Assembly (NCBI GenBank): GCA_934487205.1
Contig: CAKSRS010000042.1
Span: 1-23,378, forward strand
DNA length: 23,378 nt
Source: an uncultured Clostridia bacterium
GTDB taxonomy: Bacteria; Bacillota; Clostridia; UBA1381
Direction: 5' to 3'
Shown: piece after piece, positions 14,137 through 22,352 of the stretch
How positions within the stretch are numbered: the first letter of the stretch is position 1
How the letters are laid out: each line of letters opens with the position of its first letter
Translations under genes and position numbers: made by a program
Notes under the pieces: model-generated
What the model saw: only the letters and a program-made list of their open reading frames with translations
Told to the model about the DNA's origin: nothing
The model's database searches: none

Positions 14137-16218
14137 CTAAAAAAGATGGCAGTAGAACACCAATTCCGCAAAAACGATTGAAACCGTAGAAAGAAGCTTT
14201 ATCAGAATATTTATCGAAGGACCGGAAGTATCCTTGAACGGGTCGCCCACCGTGTCGCCGACAACCGCCGCTTTGTGTTGATTACTTCCCTTGCCGCCGA
14301 ATTCGCCGCTTTCGATATATTTTTTTGCGTTATCCCATGCGCCGCCGGCGTTAGACATAAGTATCGCAAGCAAAAATCCGGTTACCGTCGCGCCCGCAAG
14401 CATACCGATTACGCCGTTCGGTCCGAGAATAAGTCCGGTTATGATAGGTGCCGCCACCGCTATAATCGTCGGCATAATCATTTCACGCAGACTCGACCGC
14501 GTACATATATCTATGCACGATGCATAATCTGCCTCTTTTTCGCCGGTCATTATTCCCTTTATTTGCTTAAACTGACGTCTGACTTCAACAACAATACTCT
14601 GTGCTGCTCTGCCGACCGATTTCATGGTGAGCGCCGCAAAAACGAACGGCAGACACCCGCCGATAAACAATCCGACAAGCACCGTCGGGTTCATTACGCT
14701 CATATCAAGAACACGCGACTGCGATGCCGAAATCGAATTAATTTTATCAACATAGGACGCAATAAGCGCTAAAGCTGTCAGCGCCGCAGAACCGATAGCA
14801 AATCCTTTTCCCGTTGCGGCGGTTGTGTTTCCGAGAGAATCAAGAGCGTCCGTTCTGTCTCTTACGGCAGAATCAAGCCCCGCCATCTCCGCAATACCGC
14901 CGGCATTGTCCGCCACAGGGCCATATGCGTCGGACGCAAGCGTTATTCCGAGCGTAGACAGCATACCTACAGCCGCAAGCGCTATTCCGTACAATCCCAG
15001 TGCGTTGTCTCCGCGGCCGCCTATAAAATATGAAATAAGTATGCATATCGCAACGATAACAATAGGAATTGCGGTGGACAACATTCCCAAGCTCATTCCG
15101 CCGATTATAATTGTAGCCGAACCCGTTTTGGAATCCGCCGCAAGTTCCTGCGTCGGCTTATAAGTATCGGACGTGAAATATTCGGTTGACAGTCCTATCA
15201 GCACACCCGAAACCAATCCGGACAGAACCGCCGCATACAAGCTTATATTTTCTTTTCCCAAGACGAACCAAACGAGCGGAAATGCGCCTATTGCAACAAG
15301 TACTGCGCTGAGATTTGTACCCTTACGCAACGCTTTAAGCAGTTCCTTCTGCTCAGCCTTTTCGCCTGTTTTTACAAAAAATGAACCGATCACCGACGCC
15401 ACTATACCCAAAAATGCCATAAGCAAAGGTGCAGCAATCGCCTTCAAATCGCCCAGCGCCGCTACGCCGAGTGCGCACGCGGATACAATTGAGCCGAAAT
15501 ACGATTCGTACAAATCCGCACCCATTCCGGCAACGTCACCGACATTATCGCCGACATTATCCGCAATAACCGCCGGATTGCGCGGGTCATCTTCCGGAAT
15601 ACCCGCCTCAACCTTACCGACAAGGTCTGCGCCGACATCTGCCGCTTTTGTGAAAATTCCGCCGCCGACACGTGCAAAAAGCGCCATTGATGATGCACCC
15701 ATGCCAAATGTAACCATAGTGGCGGCAATTGTCTGAACATCGCATTTAAACACAAAATGCAACAATGTAAACCACACAGAAATATCAAAAATGCCAAGAC
15801 CGACAACCGTAAATCCCATAACGGAACCTGCCGAAAACGCAACCTTCAAACCCTTGTTAAGGCTGTCCTCGCATGCATGCGCCGTACGCGCGTTTGCGCT
15901 CGTGGCAATCTTCATGCCGACAAACCCCGCAAGCGCCGAATAGCAGCCGCCCGTCATAAACGCAAAGGGAACATATATTGACAGCATACCGAATCCCGCA
16001 AATACAAACAGCAGCACTGCCATACATACAAAAAATATCGCGACTACTTTATACTGACGCTTAAGATATGCGTTTGCACCCGTACGAATATAACCCGCAA
16101 TCGTTTGCATTCTTTCATTTCCCTCAGAAAACCCCAAAACTCTTTTAGCTACAACATAAGCAAATATAAGCGCCAGAAACGCCCCCGCAAAAGTTGTTAA
16201 AGCTAATGTCAATTCCAT
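14137..16218 (-). CDS. hppA: K+-dependent membrane pyrophosphatase (Na+ or H+ pump)
   Basis: The 693-aa protein with about 16 membrane helices hydrolyses pyrophosphate in the cytosol and pumps Na+ or H+ outward. The catalytic loops are complete: KVEAGIPEDDPRNPAVIADNVGDNVGD (pieces at 202-227), the DAYGPVADNAGG block (430-441) and the C-terminal DTVGDPFKDTSGPS segment. GNTTAA (463-468) has alanine where K+-independent enzymes carry lysine, so K+ dependence is predicted. The semi-conserved glutamate that separates Na+ from H+ pumps was not resolved by eye. The start at 16218 has AAAGGGTGG upstream. The gene lies 91 bp after the AEC permease and may share its transcript. Confidence 0.95.
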   Translation of the reverse strand: MELTLALTTFAGAFLALIFAYVVAKRVLGFSEGNERMQTIAGYIRTGANAYLKRQYKVVAIFFVCMAVLLFVFAGFGMLSIYVPFAFMTGGCYSALAGFVGMKIATSANARTAHACEDSLNKGLKVAFSAGSVMGFTVVGLGIFDISVWFTLLHFVFKCDVQTIAATMVTFGMGASSMALFARVGGGIFTKAADVGADLVGKVEAGIPEDDPRNPAVIADNVGDNVGDVAGMGADLYESYFGSIVSACALGVAALGDLKAIAAPLLMAFLGIVASVIGSFFVKTGEKAEQKELLKALRKGTNLSAVLVAIGAFPLVWFVLGKENISLYAAVLSGLVSGVLIGLSTEYFTSDTYKPTQELAADSKTGSATIIIGGMSLGMLSTAIPIVIVAICILISYFIGGRGDNALGLYGIALAAVGMLSTLGITLASDAYGPVADNAGGIAEMAGLDSAVRDRTDALDSLGNTTAATGKGFAIGSAALTALALIASYVDKINSISASQSRVLDMSVMNPTVLVGLFIGGCLPFVFAALTMKSVGRAAQSIVVEVRRQFKQIKGIMTGEKEADYASCIDICTRSSLREMIMPTIIAVAAPIITGLILGPNGVIGMLAGATVTGFLLAILMSNAGGAWDNAKKYIESGEFGGKGSNQHKAAVVGDTVGDPFKDTSGPSINILIKLLSTVSIVFAELVFYCHLF

Positions 16219-16309
16219 AAATCGACCACCCTTTCCTCTCTGACATTATCTGATATTTCAACACCGATTCCGTCTTTTTGCAATACCACACCAAATAATC
16301 TGCGGTATA

Positions 16310-17221
16310 TCAGTACAAAAGAAGAATCAGCGGTATTGTTATTATGGACAATATCGTGGTTACCGATACAATCTCCGTTGCGTAAACGGCATCAAGACGA
16401 TATTTCGTCGCAAGCAGCGCGGAAACCGCCGCCGTGGGACACGCCGCAGATATAAGCAGCGATTTTGCAATGGCATCGTCCGCTCCGAATAATCTTAAAA
16501 TTAAAATCGCACTAAGCGGGAATATCACCAGCCGCAAAAGTGTTACAATATATATTGATGCGCCCGTCAGCGCCTTTTTCAAGTCCACCGACGTTAAATA
16601 CGAACCCATGATAATCATGGCAAGCGGTGTATTTAAATCCGCGAGATACTTAACGCTTTCTTTCAGCACATACGGCAGCTCTATCCTGCACACAAACAAA
16701 ATTATTGCAACAAGTGTTCCGATTATACCGGGATTTGTAATAATTTTTTTTAATTCAATCTCCTTCACGCTGCCGCCGTAAAGGCATATTCCGTGCGTCC
16801 AATACAAAATAGTAAATACGGCAAGATATGCCGAACCGTAAAACACTCCGTCCTTCCCCATCGCCGCCGATAACAGCGGTATCGCCATAAATCCGCAGTT
16901 GGAATACACCGAACCGAATATGCTGACGCGGTATTTAAGCGTATCTTCCTTTCTGAATATAACCGTTGCAATTATTATAGTCGCGGTAATCATCAAAAAT
17001 GACAAAATTGCCGAAATCCCAAGCTGCTTCGCAGACTCAGCCGTAAACTCCTTTTGATATGCATTTATCAAAACGCACGGCGTAACCACCATCAAAAGTA
17101 TATTCGTAATCTGCCTTATTCCTTCACCCGTCAGCACTTTTGCTTTAGACAGAAAAAATCCCACCGACATAAGAATAAAAATTATTAAAACCTGTATGAA
17201 TACCGTTCCGCTTAACTCCAT
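16310..17221 (-). CDS. AEC-family (auxin efflux carrier-like) permease
   Basis: The 303-aa membrane protein has about ten hydrophobic helices, as in the bacterial AEC family that moves organic acids such as malate, malonate or related anions. The N-terminal FILMSVGFFLSKAKVLTGEGIRQITNILLMVVTPCVLI region (pieces at about 13-50) and the C-terminal SAACPTAAVSALLATKY block are family marks. I chose the ATG at 17221, with GGAG 9 nt upstream. The longer frame from 17251 starts without a site and runs into the promoter. The substrate is unknown. It is divergent from feoA and is followed by hppA on the same strand. Confidence 0.88.
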   Translation of the reverse strand: MELSGTVFIQVLIIFILMSVGFFLSKAKVLTGEGIRQITNILLMVVTPCVLINAYQKEFTAESAKQLGISAILSFLMITATIIIATVIFRKEDTLKYRVSIFGSVYSNCGFMAIPLLSAAMGKDGVFYGSAYLAVFTILYWTHGICLYGGSVKEIELKKIITNPGIIGTLVAIILFVCRIELPYVLKESVKYLADLNTPLAMIIMGSYLTSVDLKKALTGASIYIVTLLRLVIFPLSAILILRLFGADDAIAKSLLISAACPTAAVSALLATKYRLDAVYATEIVSVTTILSIITIPLILLLY

Positions 17222-17254
17222 TATTTTTTCTCCATCTATGTTTATTTGCAATAT

Positions 17255-17283
17255 ATTATATCACAAATTTACACAAAATGCAA
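17255..17283 (-). promoter_or_regulatory. Sigma-A promoter of the AEC permease
   Basis: -35 TTGCAT (17278-17283), a 17-bp spacer and consensus -10 TATAAT (17255-17260) preceded by TGA are seen on the minus strand, about 34 bp upstream of the start codon. Confidence 0.7.
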
Positions 17284-17316
17284 GCATAACATAATGTTAA
17301 CCATGTATATCCATTA

Positions 17317-17347
17317 TTGTAACACATAAAATATGAAGTCATACTAT
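17317..17347 (+). promoter_or_regulatory. Possible promoter of feoAB
   Basis: TTGTAA (17317-17322) and TACTAT (17342-17347) are separated by 19 bp, longer than ideal. It is the best pair in the 178-bp gap. No clear Fur or DtxR operator was recognised. Confidence 0.35.
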
Positions 17348-17399
17348 AAATACAGGAAACAAAATTTTCCGATTAATTTTGCAATGAGGTGTATTTATC

Positions 17400-17633
17400 A
17401 TGAATAATATTGTCAATCTGACAGATCTTGACGCCGGCGATACGGCAATTGTCGGGCAGCTGCTGCCGTGCGGTGATATCCGGCGCAGACTTTTGGATAT
17501 GGGACTTATAGAGGGTACACGCGTGGAGTGTGTTATGAAAAGCCCCGGCGGTGACCCGATTGCGTATTTAATACGCGGCGCCGTAATCGCTCTGCGGAAT
17601 GAGGACGCCGAAAACGTAATCGTTTCGGTATAA
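17400..17633 (+). CDS. feoA: Ferrous iron transport protein FeoA
   Basis: The 77-aa cytosolic SH3-like protein acts as a partner of FeoB in Fe(II) uptake. The typical core GDIRRRLLDMGLIEGTRVECVMKSPGGDPIAYLIRGAVIALRNEDA is intact (pieces at residues 25-70). The start has GAGGTG at good spacing. It lies 12 bp before feoB and belongs to the same transcript. FeoA is intact, but its partner is truncated, so the pair is unlikely to work as an importer here. Confidence 0.95.
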   Translation: MNNIVNLTDLDAGDTAIVGQLLPCGDIRRRLLDMGLIEGTRVECVMKSPGGDPIAYLIRGAVIALRNEDAENVIVSV

Positions 17634-17645
17634 AGGAGCGGTGTT

Positions 17646-19016
17646 ATGGAACTGATATTAAATTCGACAGGATTAAACGCCGCCGACAGCGGACTCAATA
17701 TAAACAGAACCAATCCAAATGACAGAATAATCGCGCTTGCCGGCAATCCGAATGTCGGCAAAAGCAGCGTATTTAACAAACTGACCGGGCTTAAACAGCA
17801 CACAGGAAATTGGCCCGGCAAAACCGTCAGCAACGCCTGCGGGAGCTGCACTCACCGTGGGCATGAGTATATTATGGTAGATATTCCGGGTACATACTCA
17901 CTGATGGCTCATTCAAAGGAGGAAGAAGTCGCAAGGGATTTTATCTGTTTCGGCAATTCCGACGCCACGGTAATTGTATGCGACGCGACTTGCCTTGAAC
18001 GAAATATGAATCTTGTACTGCAAACGCTTGAAATTACTTCCCGTGCCGTTGTATGCGTTAATTTGATGGACGAAGCCAAAAAACACGGAATTTCTGTTGA
18101 CCTTGCAATGCTTTCCGCCCGTTTGGGTGTTCCCGTAATCGGAACCGTCGCGCGCAGCGGCAAAGGTTTATCGCGATTGCTTGACAGCATAGAAACCGTG
18201 CTTAAAAATACGCCGAAAGCATACGTCATGAAATACACAAAAGCTATTGAAAATGCGCTCGATATCCTCGTCCCCGTCCTTTCGAAAAAATTTGACAGGG
18301 TAAACATTAACTGCCGCTGGACAGCGCTGCGCCTTCTCGAAAATGAAAAAAATTTGATTAGTTCTATAGGCGCATATACGGGAATTGATATATTGTCCGA
18401 TTCCGAAATCACCGCCGCAATTGCAGACGCACAGGCTGCACTCGCTGAAGGCGGAATAAATTCCGAAAATCTTACCGATACGATTGTTTCATGTATCGTT
18501 CTCACAGCCGAAGGGATATGCAGCGGTGCGGTAAAATTCAAAAATCATCAATATTGCGGTTTTGACCGTAAGGCAGACAAAATTTTAACCAGCCGTCTGA
18601 CAGGCATTCCCGTAATGCTTTTGCTTTTGTGCGCAGTTTTCTGGCTGACAATTTCCGGCGCGAATATTCCGTCCGCAATGCTGTCCTCGGCATTTTCCTC
18701 TCTCGAAAATATGATGCTCGGTTTTTGCGTGCAAATCGGCGTGCCCGAAATAATTTATAAACCGCTCATACTCGGCGTATATCACGTTCTTACATGGGTT
18801 GTTTCGGTAATGCTGCCGCCTATGGCAATATTTTTCCCGCTCTTTACCATTCTCGAGGACTTGGGATATTTGCCGCGCGTGGCATTTAACCTTGATAAAT
18901 GTTTTAAAAAATGCTCAGCATGCGGCAAGCAGGCGCTTACCATGTGCCTGGCGGTTTATTTGGGTGCATGGTCTCAAAAAACCGCATACCTATGCCATTT
19001 TCAGAGACATTTATGA
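17646..19016 (+). pseudogene. feoB: feoB, 3'-truncated by insertion of a recombinase element
   Basis: The Fe(II) membrane permease with an N-terminal G protein is broken. The GTPase domain is intact, with GNPNVGKS (33-40), DIPG (79-82) and NLMD (139-142). The helical domain and the first few membrane helices follow (LLLLCAVFWLT onward). FeoB identity holds through LEDLGYLPRVAFNLDK and CGKQALTMC (426-434, ending at 18947). Family members then continue with a GFGCN-type block and over 200 more residues. Here the frame runs 22 unrelated codons to a TGA at 19014-19016. The frame overlaps the 3' end of the minus-strand recombinase by 6 bp. A short-lived truncated product may be made, but iron transport should be lost unless the element excises. 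Confidence 0.88.
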
Positions 19017-19037
19017 TAAGGGTTCTGTTTGGGTGCA
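18959..19037 (+). repeat. Direct repeat TTTGGGTGCA at the feoB-element junction
   Basis: The 10-mer occurs at 18959-18968 and 19028-19037, each preceded by a GGTT-type run and followed by a base and GG. Both lie around the point where feoB similarity ends. The 10-mer would encode Phe-Gly-Cys, which fits the conserved block expected next in FeoB, so one copy may be attachment-site DNA. Confidence 0.4.
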
Positions 19038-20630
19038 AGGGGATATTTCCATAACCTTCGGCTCACACTGAAATTTAAAAAATATGTCTATCCTCTGTTC
19101 CTTTACTCCGTTTTTAATTACACCCTGATGAACATTTATTCTGTCAATCAGCTTAAATAATATGTCCGGTCTGAGCTCACTCATATTTTCATATTCGGAT
19201 ATAAGCCCTTCAAATTTTTTGTATCTTCGTCTCAGCTCATTTTCATCATTTTCAATACGTCTTTTCCGGATTAATTCCTCCTGTTTCTTTTCCAGTTTCT
19301 TTTTTTCATCGGTGAATACGTTCAGCAGATTGTCAAATGATTCATTATCAATCAAGCCGGAATATTTATCCTCGAAAAGTTTTCGGATTTTTTCCTTTAC
19401 AACCACCAGTTTATCCGAAGTATCATCTGTTTTGCTGCTTTTTGATTTGCGGAGCATTTCGTTTAAAATCTCTGCTCTTTCCGCGGCGGTGAAACTGATT
19501 TGCTCCCGAAGCGCTGTCAAAACAGCTTCATATAAAATATTATAATCAATAATATGATTTGTACACTTTTTTCTTCCGCCCAGTTTGTATGCACCGCATT
19601 CAAGATTTGCCGACGCACCTTTTTTTCGGGTTGCGGTCGTTGACATGTTTTTACCGCAGTCCGCACATTTTGCTATACCGGAAAATATATTGACAAAACC
19701 TTTTTCGCGTTTTCTTGCACGCGACTGCATTTTTTTACGCACAATCTCCCATGTTTCTTTATCCACAAGCGGAGTATGTGTGTTTTCAACACATATCCAG
19801 TCCGATTTTGGCACGTTGTATATGTATGATGATTTAAAGCTCGGCTTGTTTGTCTTTCCCTGCAGCGTTTTTCCGAGGTACACTTCGTTACGCAGAATTT
19901 TGCTGACCGTACCGGTGTGCCATTCACACTTACCGTCCGTTTTTCTCCCGCGATATTCCAGCGGCGTCGGAATACGCCGCACAGCGAGCGTTTCCGCAAT
20001 CTGATGCGGAGAATAGCCGTCTTTTGCCATTTTGAAAATTTCCTTTATCACTTCCGATGATACTTCGTCCGGTACAAGATGATTTTTGTTGTCCGAGTCT
20101 TTTTTGTAGCCGTAAGGTGCAAACGCACCGATAAAATCTCCGTTTATCATTTTTGCCCCGAATGATGCCTTTATTTTTCTCGATATATCGCCCGCATACA
20201 GCTCATTGGCAAAGCCGAGTACAGGTGTAATTATTGATGATGTGCTTGTCGGCTGCATGGTGTCTATTCCGTCCGATACCGCTATATAGCGGACTCTGTT
20301 GCGCGTGAAAAATTCATCGAGCAAAAGCTGAACGCGTCCGGAATTTCTACCGAGTCTTGAAAAATCCTTTGTCAGAACTATGCTTATTTTTCCATCCTCT
20401 ATATCACGCATCATACGGTTAAGCGCCGGGCGGTTCATAGATGTTCCGGAAAATCCGTCATCTACGTACTCGCCGCAAAATAAAAAATCCGTGTTTTTTA
20501 TATATTGCTGCAATATTTTCCGTTGATTTTCGATAGACATACTCTCCCCCGGTTTGTCGTCCTCTTTTGATAGACGCAGATAAAATGCCGCATAATTATT
20601 TTTAGTTCGCATTACGGTTGATCTTTCCAT
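19011..20630 (-). CDS. TndX-like large serine recombinase
   Basis: The 539-aa site-specific recombinase is of the size and type that move Tn5397-like elements. The resolvase catalytic domain (about 11-160) has the nucleophile S21 in YLRLSKEDD and the block KDFSRLGRNS (88-97). The recombinase DNA-binding domain spans about 165-300. A zinc ribbon uses C322, C325, C345 and C356. A charged coiled coil (about 405-480) and a C-terminal tail complete the protein. All hallmark parts are present, so it should be active. The start at 20630 has AAAGGAG at short spacing. Its 3' end abuts the truncated feoB, as expected for an integrase gene lying next to its own attachment site. Confidence 0.95.
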   Translation of the reverse strand: MERSTVMRTKNNYAAFYLRLSKEDDKPGESMSIENQRKILQQYIKNTDFLFCGEYVDDGFSGTSMNRPALNRMMRDIEDGKISIVLTKDFSRLGRNSGRVQLLLDEFFTRNRVRYIAVSDGIDTMQPTSTSSIITPVLGFANELYAGDISRKIKASFGAKMINGDFIGAFAPYGYKKDSDNKNHLVPDEVSSEVIKEIFKMAKDGYSPHQIAETLAVRRIPTPLEYRGRKTDGKCEWHTGTVSKILRNEVYLGKTLQGKTNKPSFKSSYIYNVPKSDWICVENTHTPLVDKETWEIVRKKMQSRARKREKGFVNIFSGIAKCADCGKNMSTTATRKKGASANLECGAYKLGGRKKCTNHIIDYNILYEAVLTALREQISFTAAERAEILNEMLRKSKSSKTDDTSDKLVVVKEKIRKLFEDKYSGLIDNESFDNLLNVFTDEKKKLEKKQEELIRKRRIENDENELRRRYKKFEGLISEYENMSELRPDILFKLIDRINVHQGVIKNGVKEQRIDIFFKFQCEPKVMEISPCTQTEPLS

Positions 20631-20693
20631 ATTTACTCCTTTCCAATCAACCGATTGTCTGTAACGGTATTGTATGATGTATAGAAAAATAAG

Positions 20694-20798
20694 TCAAGCA
20701 TATTTCACACCTTCCAGCAAAATTTGTTTGATAATTTCTTTAATGTCACTGTCCGATACAGACTCTGCGTGAACAGTTATAATGATTTTCTGTTCCAT
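20694..20798 (-). CDS. Small 34-residue protein upstream of the recombinase
   Basis: A short frame starts with MEQKIIITVHAESVSDSD and continues as an apparent amphipathic helix to EGVKYA. It has an excellent ribosome binding site (GGGAGGG, 6-nt spacing) and lies 63 bp ahead of the recombinase on the same strand. The strand-then-helix pattern would suit a small DNA-binding or accessory factor, but I do not recognise the family. The strong site and position are the main support. Confidence 0.45.
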   Translation of the reverse strand: MEQKIIITVHAESVSDSDIKEIIKQILLEGVKYA

Positions 20799-21060
20799 AA
20801 TAATCCCTCCCGATAATTCTTATGCAGCATGTGTTTTTAACTTGCCTGTACCATTTTTTTACATTTTCTGCCGATTTCGGAAAAATCGTCATAGCATATT
20901 GTGATATGCTTCCCTGCACGCACGGAGTGCTGTCATAGCACAAGTATCATTATCATCTGCATACGTCTCGGCATACGGGATTCCACTCCCGTTTTATCGA
21001 CCGGTATTTACCGCAAGCGTACCGTCAAATGTGCTGATATACAGATTTAGTACAGAAAAT
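20799..21060 (-). pseudogene. Hairpin-rich stretch with remnants of small ORFs
   Basis: One frame from 21054 gives a 30-codon peptide (start MNIDNLIQAF, end AVNTGR). After its TAA the same frame continues open as GIPYAETYADD through CAMTALRACREAYHNML. This reads like one coding sequence interrupted by a stop codon. Further on, another frame has KSAENVKKWYRQVKNTC, which faintly resembles small accessory proteins found beside such recombinases. The stretch also has hairpins CGGGA/TCCCG, AGCATAT-CACA-ATATGCT and CGATTT-TTCC-GAAATCG. No frame here has a good start site, so decay is the likely explanation. Confidence 0.35.
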
Positions 21061-21114
21061 GCTTGTATTAAGTTGTCAATGTTCATTAAAGGATATCGCA
21101 TGAATGATCAGATT

Positions 21115-21450
21115 TTATTTTTTTAAAAATTTCTTTTCATTCTTATAGAAATCAATATACCGTATAAAATGTTGTATATCATCATGGGTAAATTCTGACA
21201 TAACCTCAAGTATATTGCTTATTGTGCCGGGTTTATCAAAAGCACATTGGTCAGATAAGAGATAATTGATTGGTAGTTCCAATACACATGATATTTTTAT
21301 TATATTATTGTATTTTGATACAATCTTTCCATTTTCAATATCAGATACTGTTCTTTCCGAAATTTCCGCAAGTTCTGCAAGCATTGCCTGTGTTAAACCT
21401 TTTTCTTCTCTTAAATGCCGAATCCTATTTCCTATCAATTGCTTATCCAT
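21115..21450 (-). CDS. XRE-family transcriptional regulator
   Basis: The 111-aa protein has an N-terminal Cro/C1-type helix-turn-helix (about 6-62), seen in LIGNRIRHLREEKGLTQAML and ERTVSDIENGK. A short charged C-terminal half could be a dimer or sensor part. The start has AAGGAGGATAAAG, close to ideal. It is alone on its transcript, upstream of the recombinase region, and has inverted repeats in its own leader. By position it is a good candidate for the element's repressor. The partner ligand is unknown. Confidence 0.88.
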   Translation of the reverse strand: MDKQLIGNRIRHLREEKGLTQAMLAELAEISERTVSDIENGKIVSKYNNIIKISCVLELPINYLLSDQCAFDKPGTISNILEVMSEFTHDDIQHFIRYIDFYKNEKKFLKK

Positions 21451-21761
21451 ACTTTATCCTCCTTATGTATATATTTTAACACGGATTATATTTAAAGTGA
21501 ATGCGGCAAACTTCATATTTTATTGTGTTTTTATGAAGTACGTTTCATATTTGAACATTTAACAATTTTTCTGTAAATAAAACAACGACACCACCCATAA
21601 AGTATAGGCAGTGCCGTGTATTAATATCAACTCGTTAAAATTAAATTGACATTTTTTCAAAAACTCTCTTTCTGTCAGGTTCGCACTAATTCTGTTAAAG
21701 TGTATTCGTCCCATGTCGGATATTTCCCAATCCGTTTTCATGCTCACATCTATTCAATGTT
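21451..21761. other. Intergenic region upstream of the XRE gene
   Basis: The part near the gene holds a possible extended -10 (TGTTAAAAT on the minus strand, about 21471-21480) with a weak -35. Beyond it lie the inverted repeats noted separately. A 62-codon minus-strand frame (21559-21747) starts at GTG 14 bp after the 190-aa gene and has only a weak site. It may be a small gene or a chance frame, and I do not call it. Confidence 0.4.
21510..21549. promoter_or_regulatory. Inverted repeats, candidate XRE operator
   Basis: ACTTCATA (21510-21517) and TATGAAGT (21532-21539) form a perfect 8-bp inverted repeat with a 14-bp spacer, two helical turns start to start. A third half-site TTTCATA follows at 21543-21549. 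They lie about 60-100 bp upstream of the XRE gene start. Confidence 0.4.
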
Positions 21762-22334
21762 TTAATTAATCTTATACCAGCCGTAAGAGCCGTCGGGATT
21801 CTGTTTCTTTCCGCCATCTATGACGGGCATGGTCGCCTTGATAATCGACCTTACCGGCACTTTAAACGGCGATTCTCTCTTTGCTGACGGAACAGGCTTT
21901 TTCTCTGCAACAGAAATAAAAATATTTCCGAACGAATAAATGCTGTAATATCTGTCCCAAACCGTTTTACCGTATTCCTGCAATACATAATGGTGTCCGA
22001 CGTATGCCAAAAATGCCTCATCATGCTCCAGATTAAGTATTCCCATATCGGGATTTCTGACCTGCTCGGTCGCGTTAAATATCCCGTCATTCAGGTACGG
22101 GTCACAGTAAAACACTCTCTCCATTCGCCATAGCTTTCTGCCGTCGGGAAACCGTTTCAGATTTCCGCCGATAACATATTTTTCCGCATCGGCATCATCT
22201 ATTTTCTCGGGTGTTTCCATGTAAATGAACACTTTATCCTCAAAATATCCGATAACGGAAAAATGCACATTTTTATCCTTCTTTATACGGACATTTTTTG
22301 TTCCGATAAAACCTGCAAACATATATCTGTTCAT
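21762..22334 (-). CDS. Unrecognised 190-aa protein coupled to a GH94 phosphorylase
   Basis: I do not recognise this protein. It is soluble, with no signal peptide or membrane segment, rich in aromatic residues (many Tyr, Phe and Trp), and appears beta-rich in the first two thirds. Visible runs include GNLKRFPDGRKLWRMERVFYCD and a C-terminal NPDGSYGWYKIN. Its start has GAGGGA at good spacing, only 18 bp after the GH94 stop, so it is almost certainly co-translated with that gene. A sugar-binding or regulatory role linked to the phosphorylase is an inference from position only. No helix-turn-helix is apparent. Confidence 0.7.
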   Translation of the reverse strand: MNRYMFAGFIGTKNVRIKKDKNVHFSVIGYFEDKVFIYMETPEKIDDADAEKYVIGGNLKRFPDGRKLWRMERVFYCDPYLNDGIFNATEQVRNPDMGILNLEHDEAFLAYVGHHYVLQEYGKTVWDRYYSIYSFGNIFISVAEKKPVPSAKRESPFKVPVRSIIKATMPVIDGGKKQNPDGSYGWYKIN

Positions 22335-22352
22335 ACTTTTATCCCTCTTCCG

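Noticed and set aside
15173..15736. A 187-codon plus-strand frame inside hppA
   Set aside because: It is antisense to the catalytic core of the pyrophosphatase and rich in Ser, Pro, Ala and Thr, as expected from a shadow frame.
17291..17310. A possible iron-regulator operator near GTTAAC upstream of feoA
   Set aside because: The inverted repeat is imperfect and does not match Fur or DtxR-type consensus closely enough.
17339..17851. A 170-codon minus-strand frame opposite feoA and feoB
   Set aside because: Both plus-strand genes have unmistakable motifs and good sites, so the antisense frame is a shadow.
18948..19016. A simple frameshift as the cause of the feoB truncation
   Set aside because: No other frame after 18947 restores the FeoB block or anything downstream of it, and a recombinase gene begins at once, so insertion explains it better.
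21559..21747. A 62-codon minus-strand frame after the 190-aa gene
   Set aside because: GTG start with only a weak ribosome site, no recognised motif, and AT-rich DNA in which frames of this size arise by chance. Noted in the intergenic entry instead.
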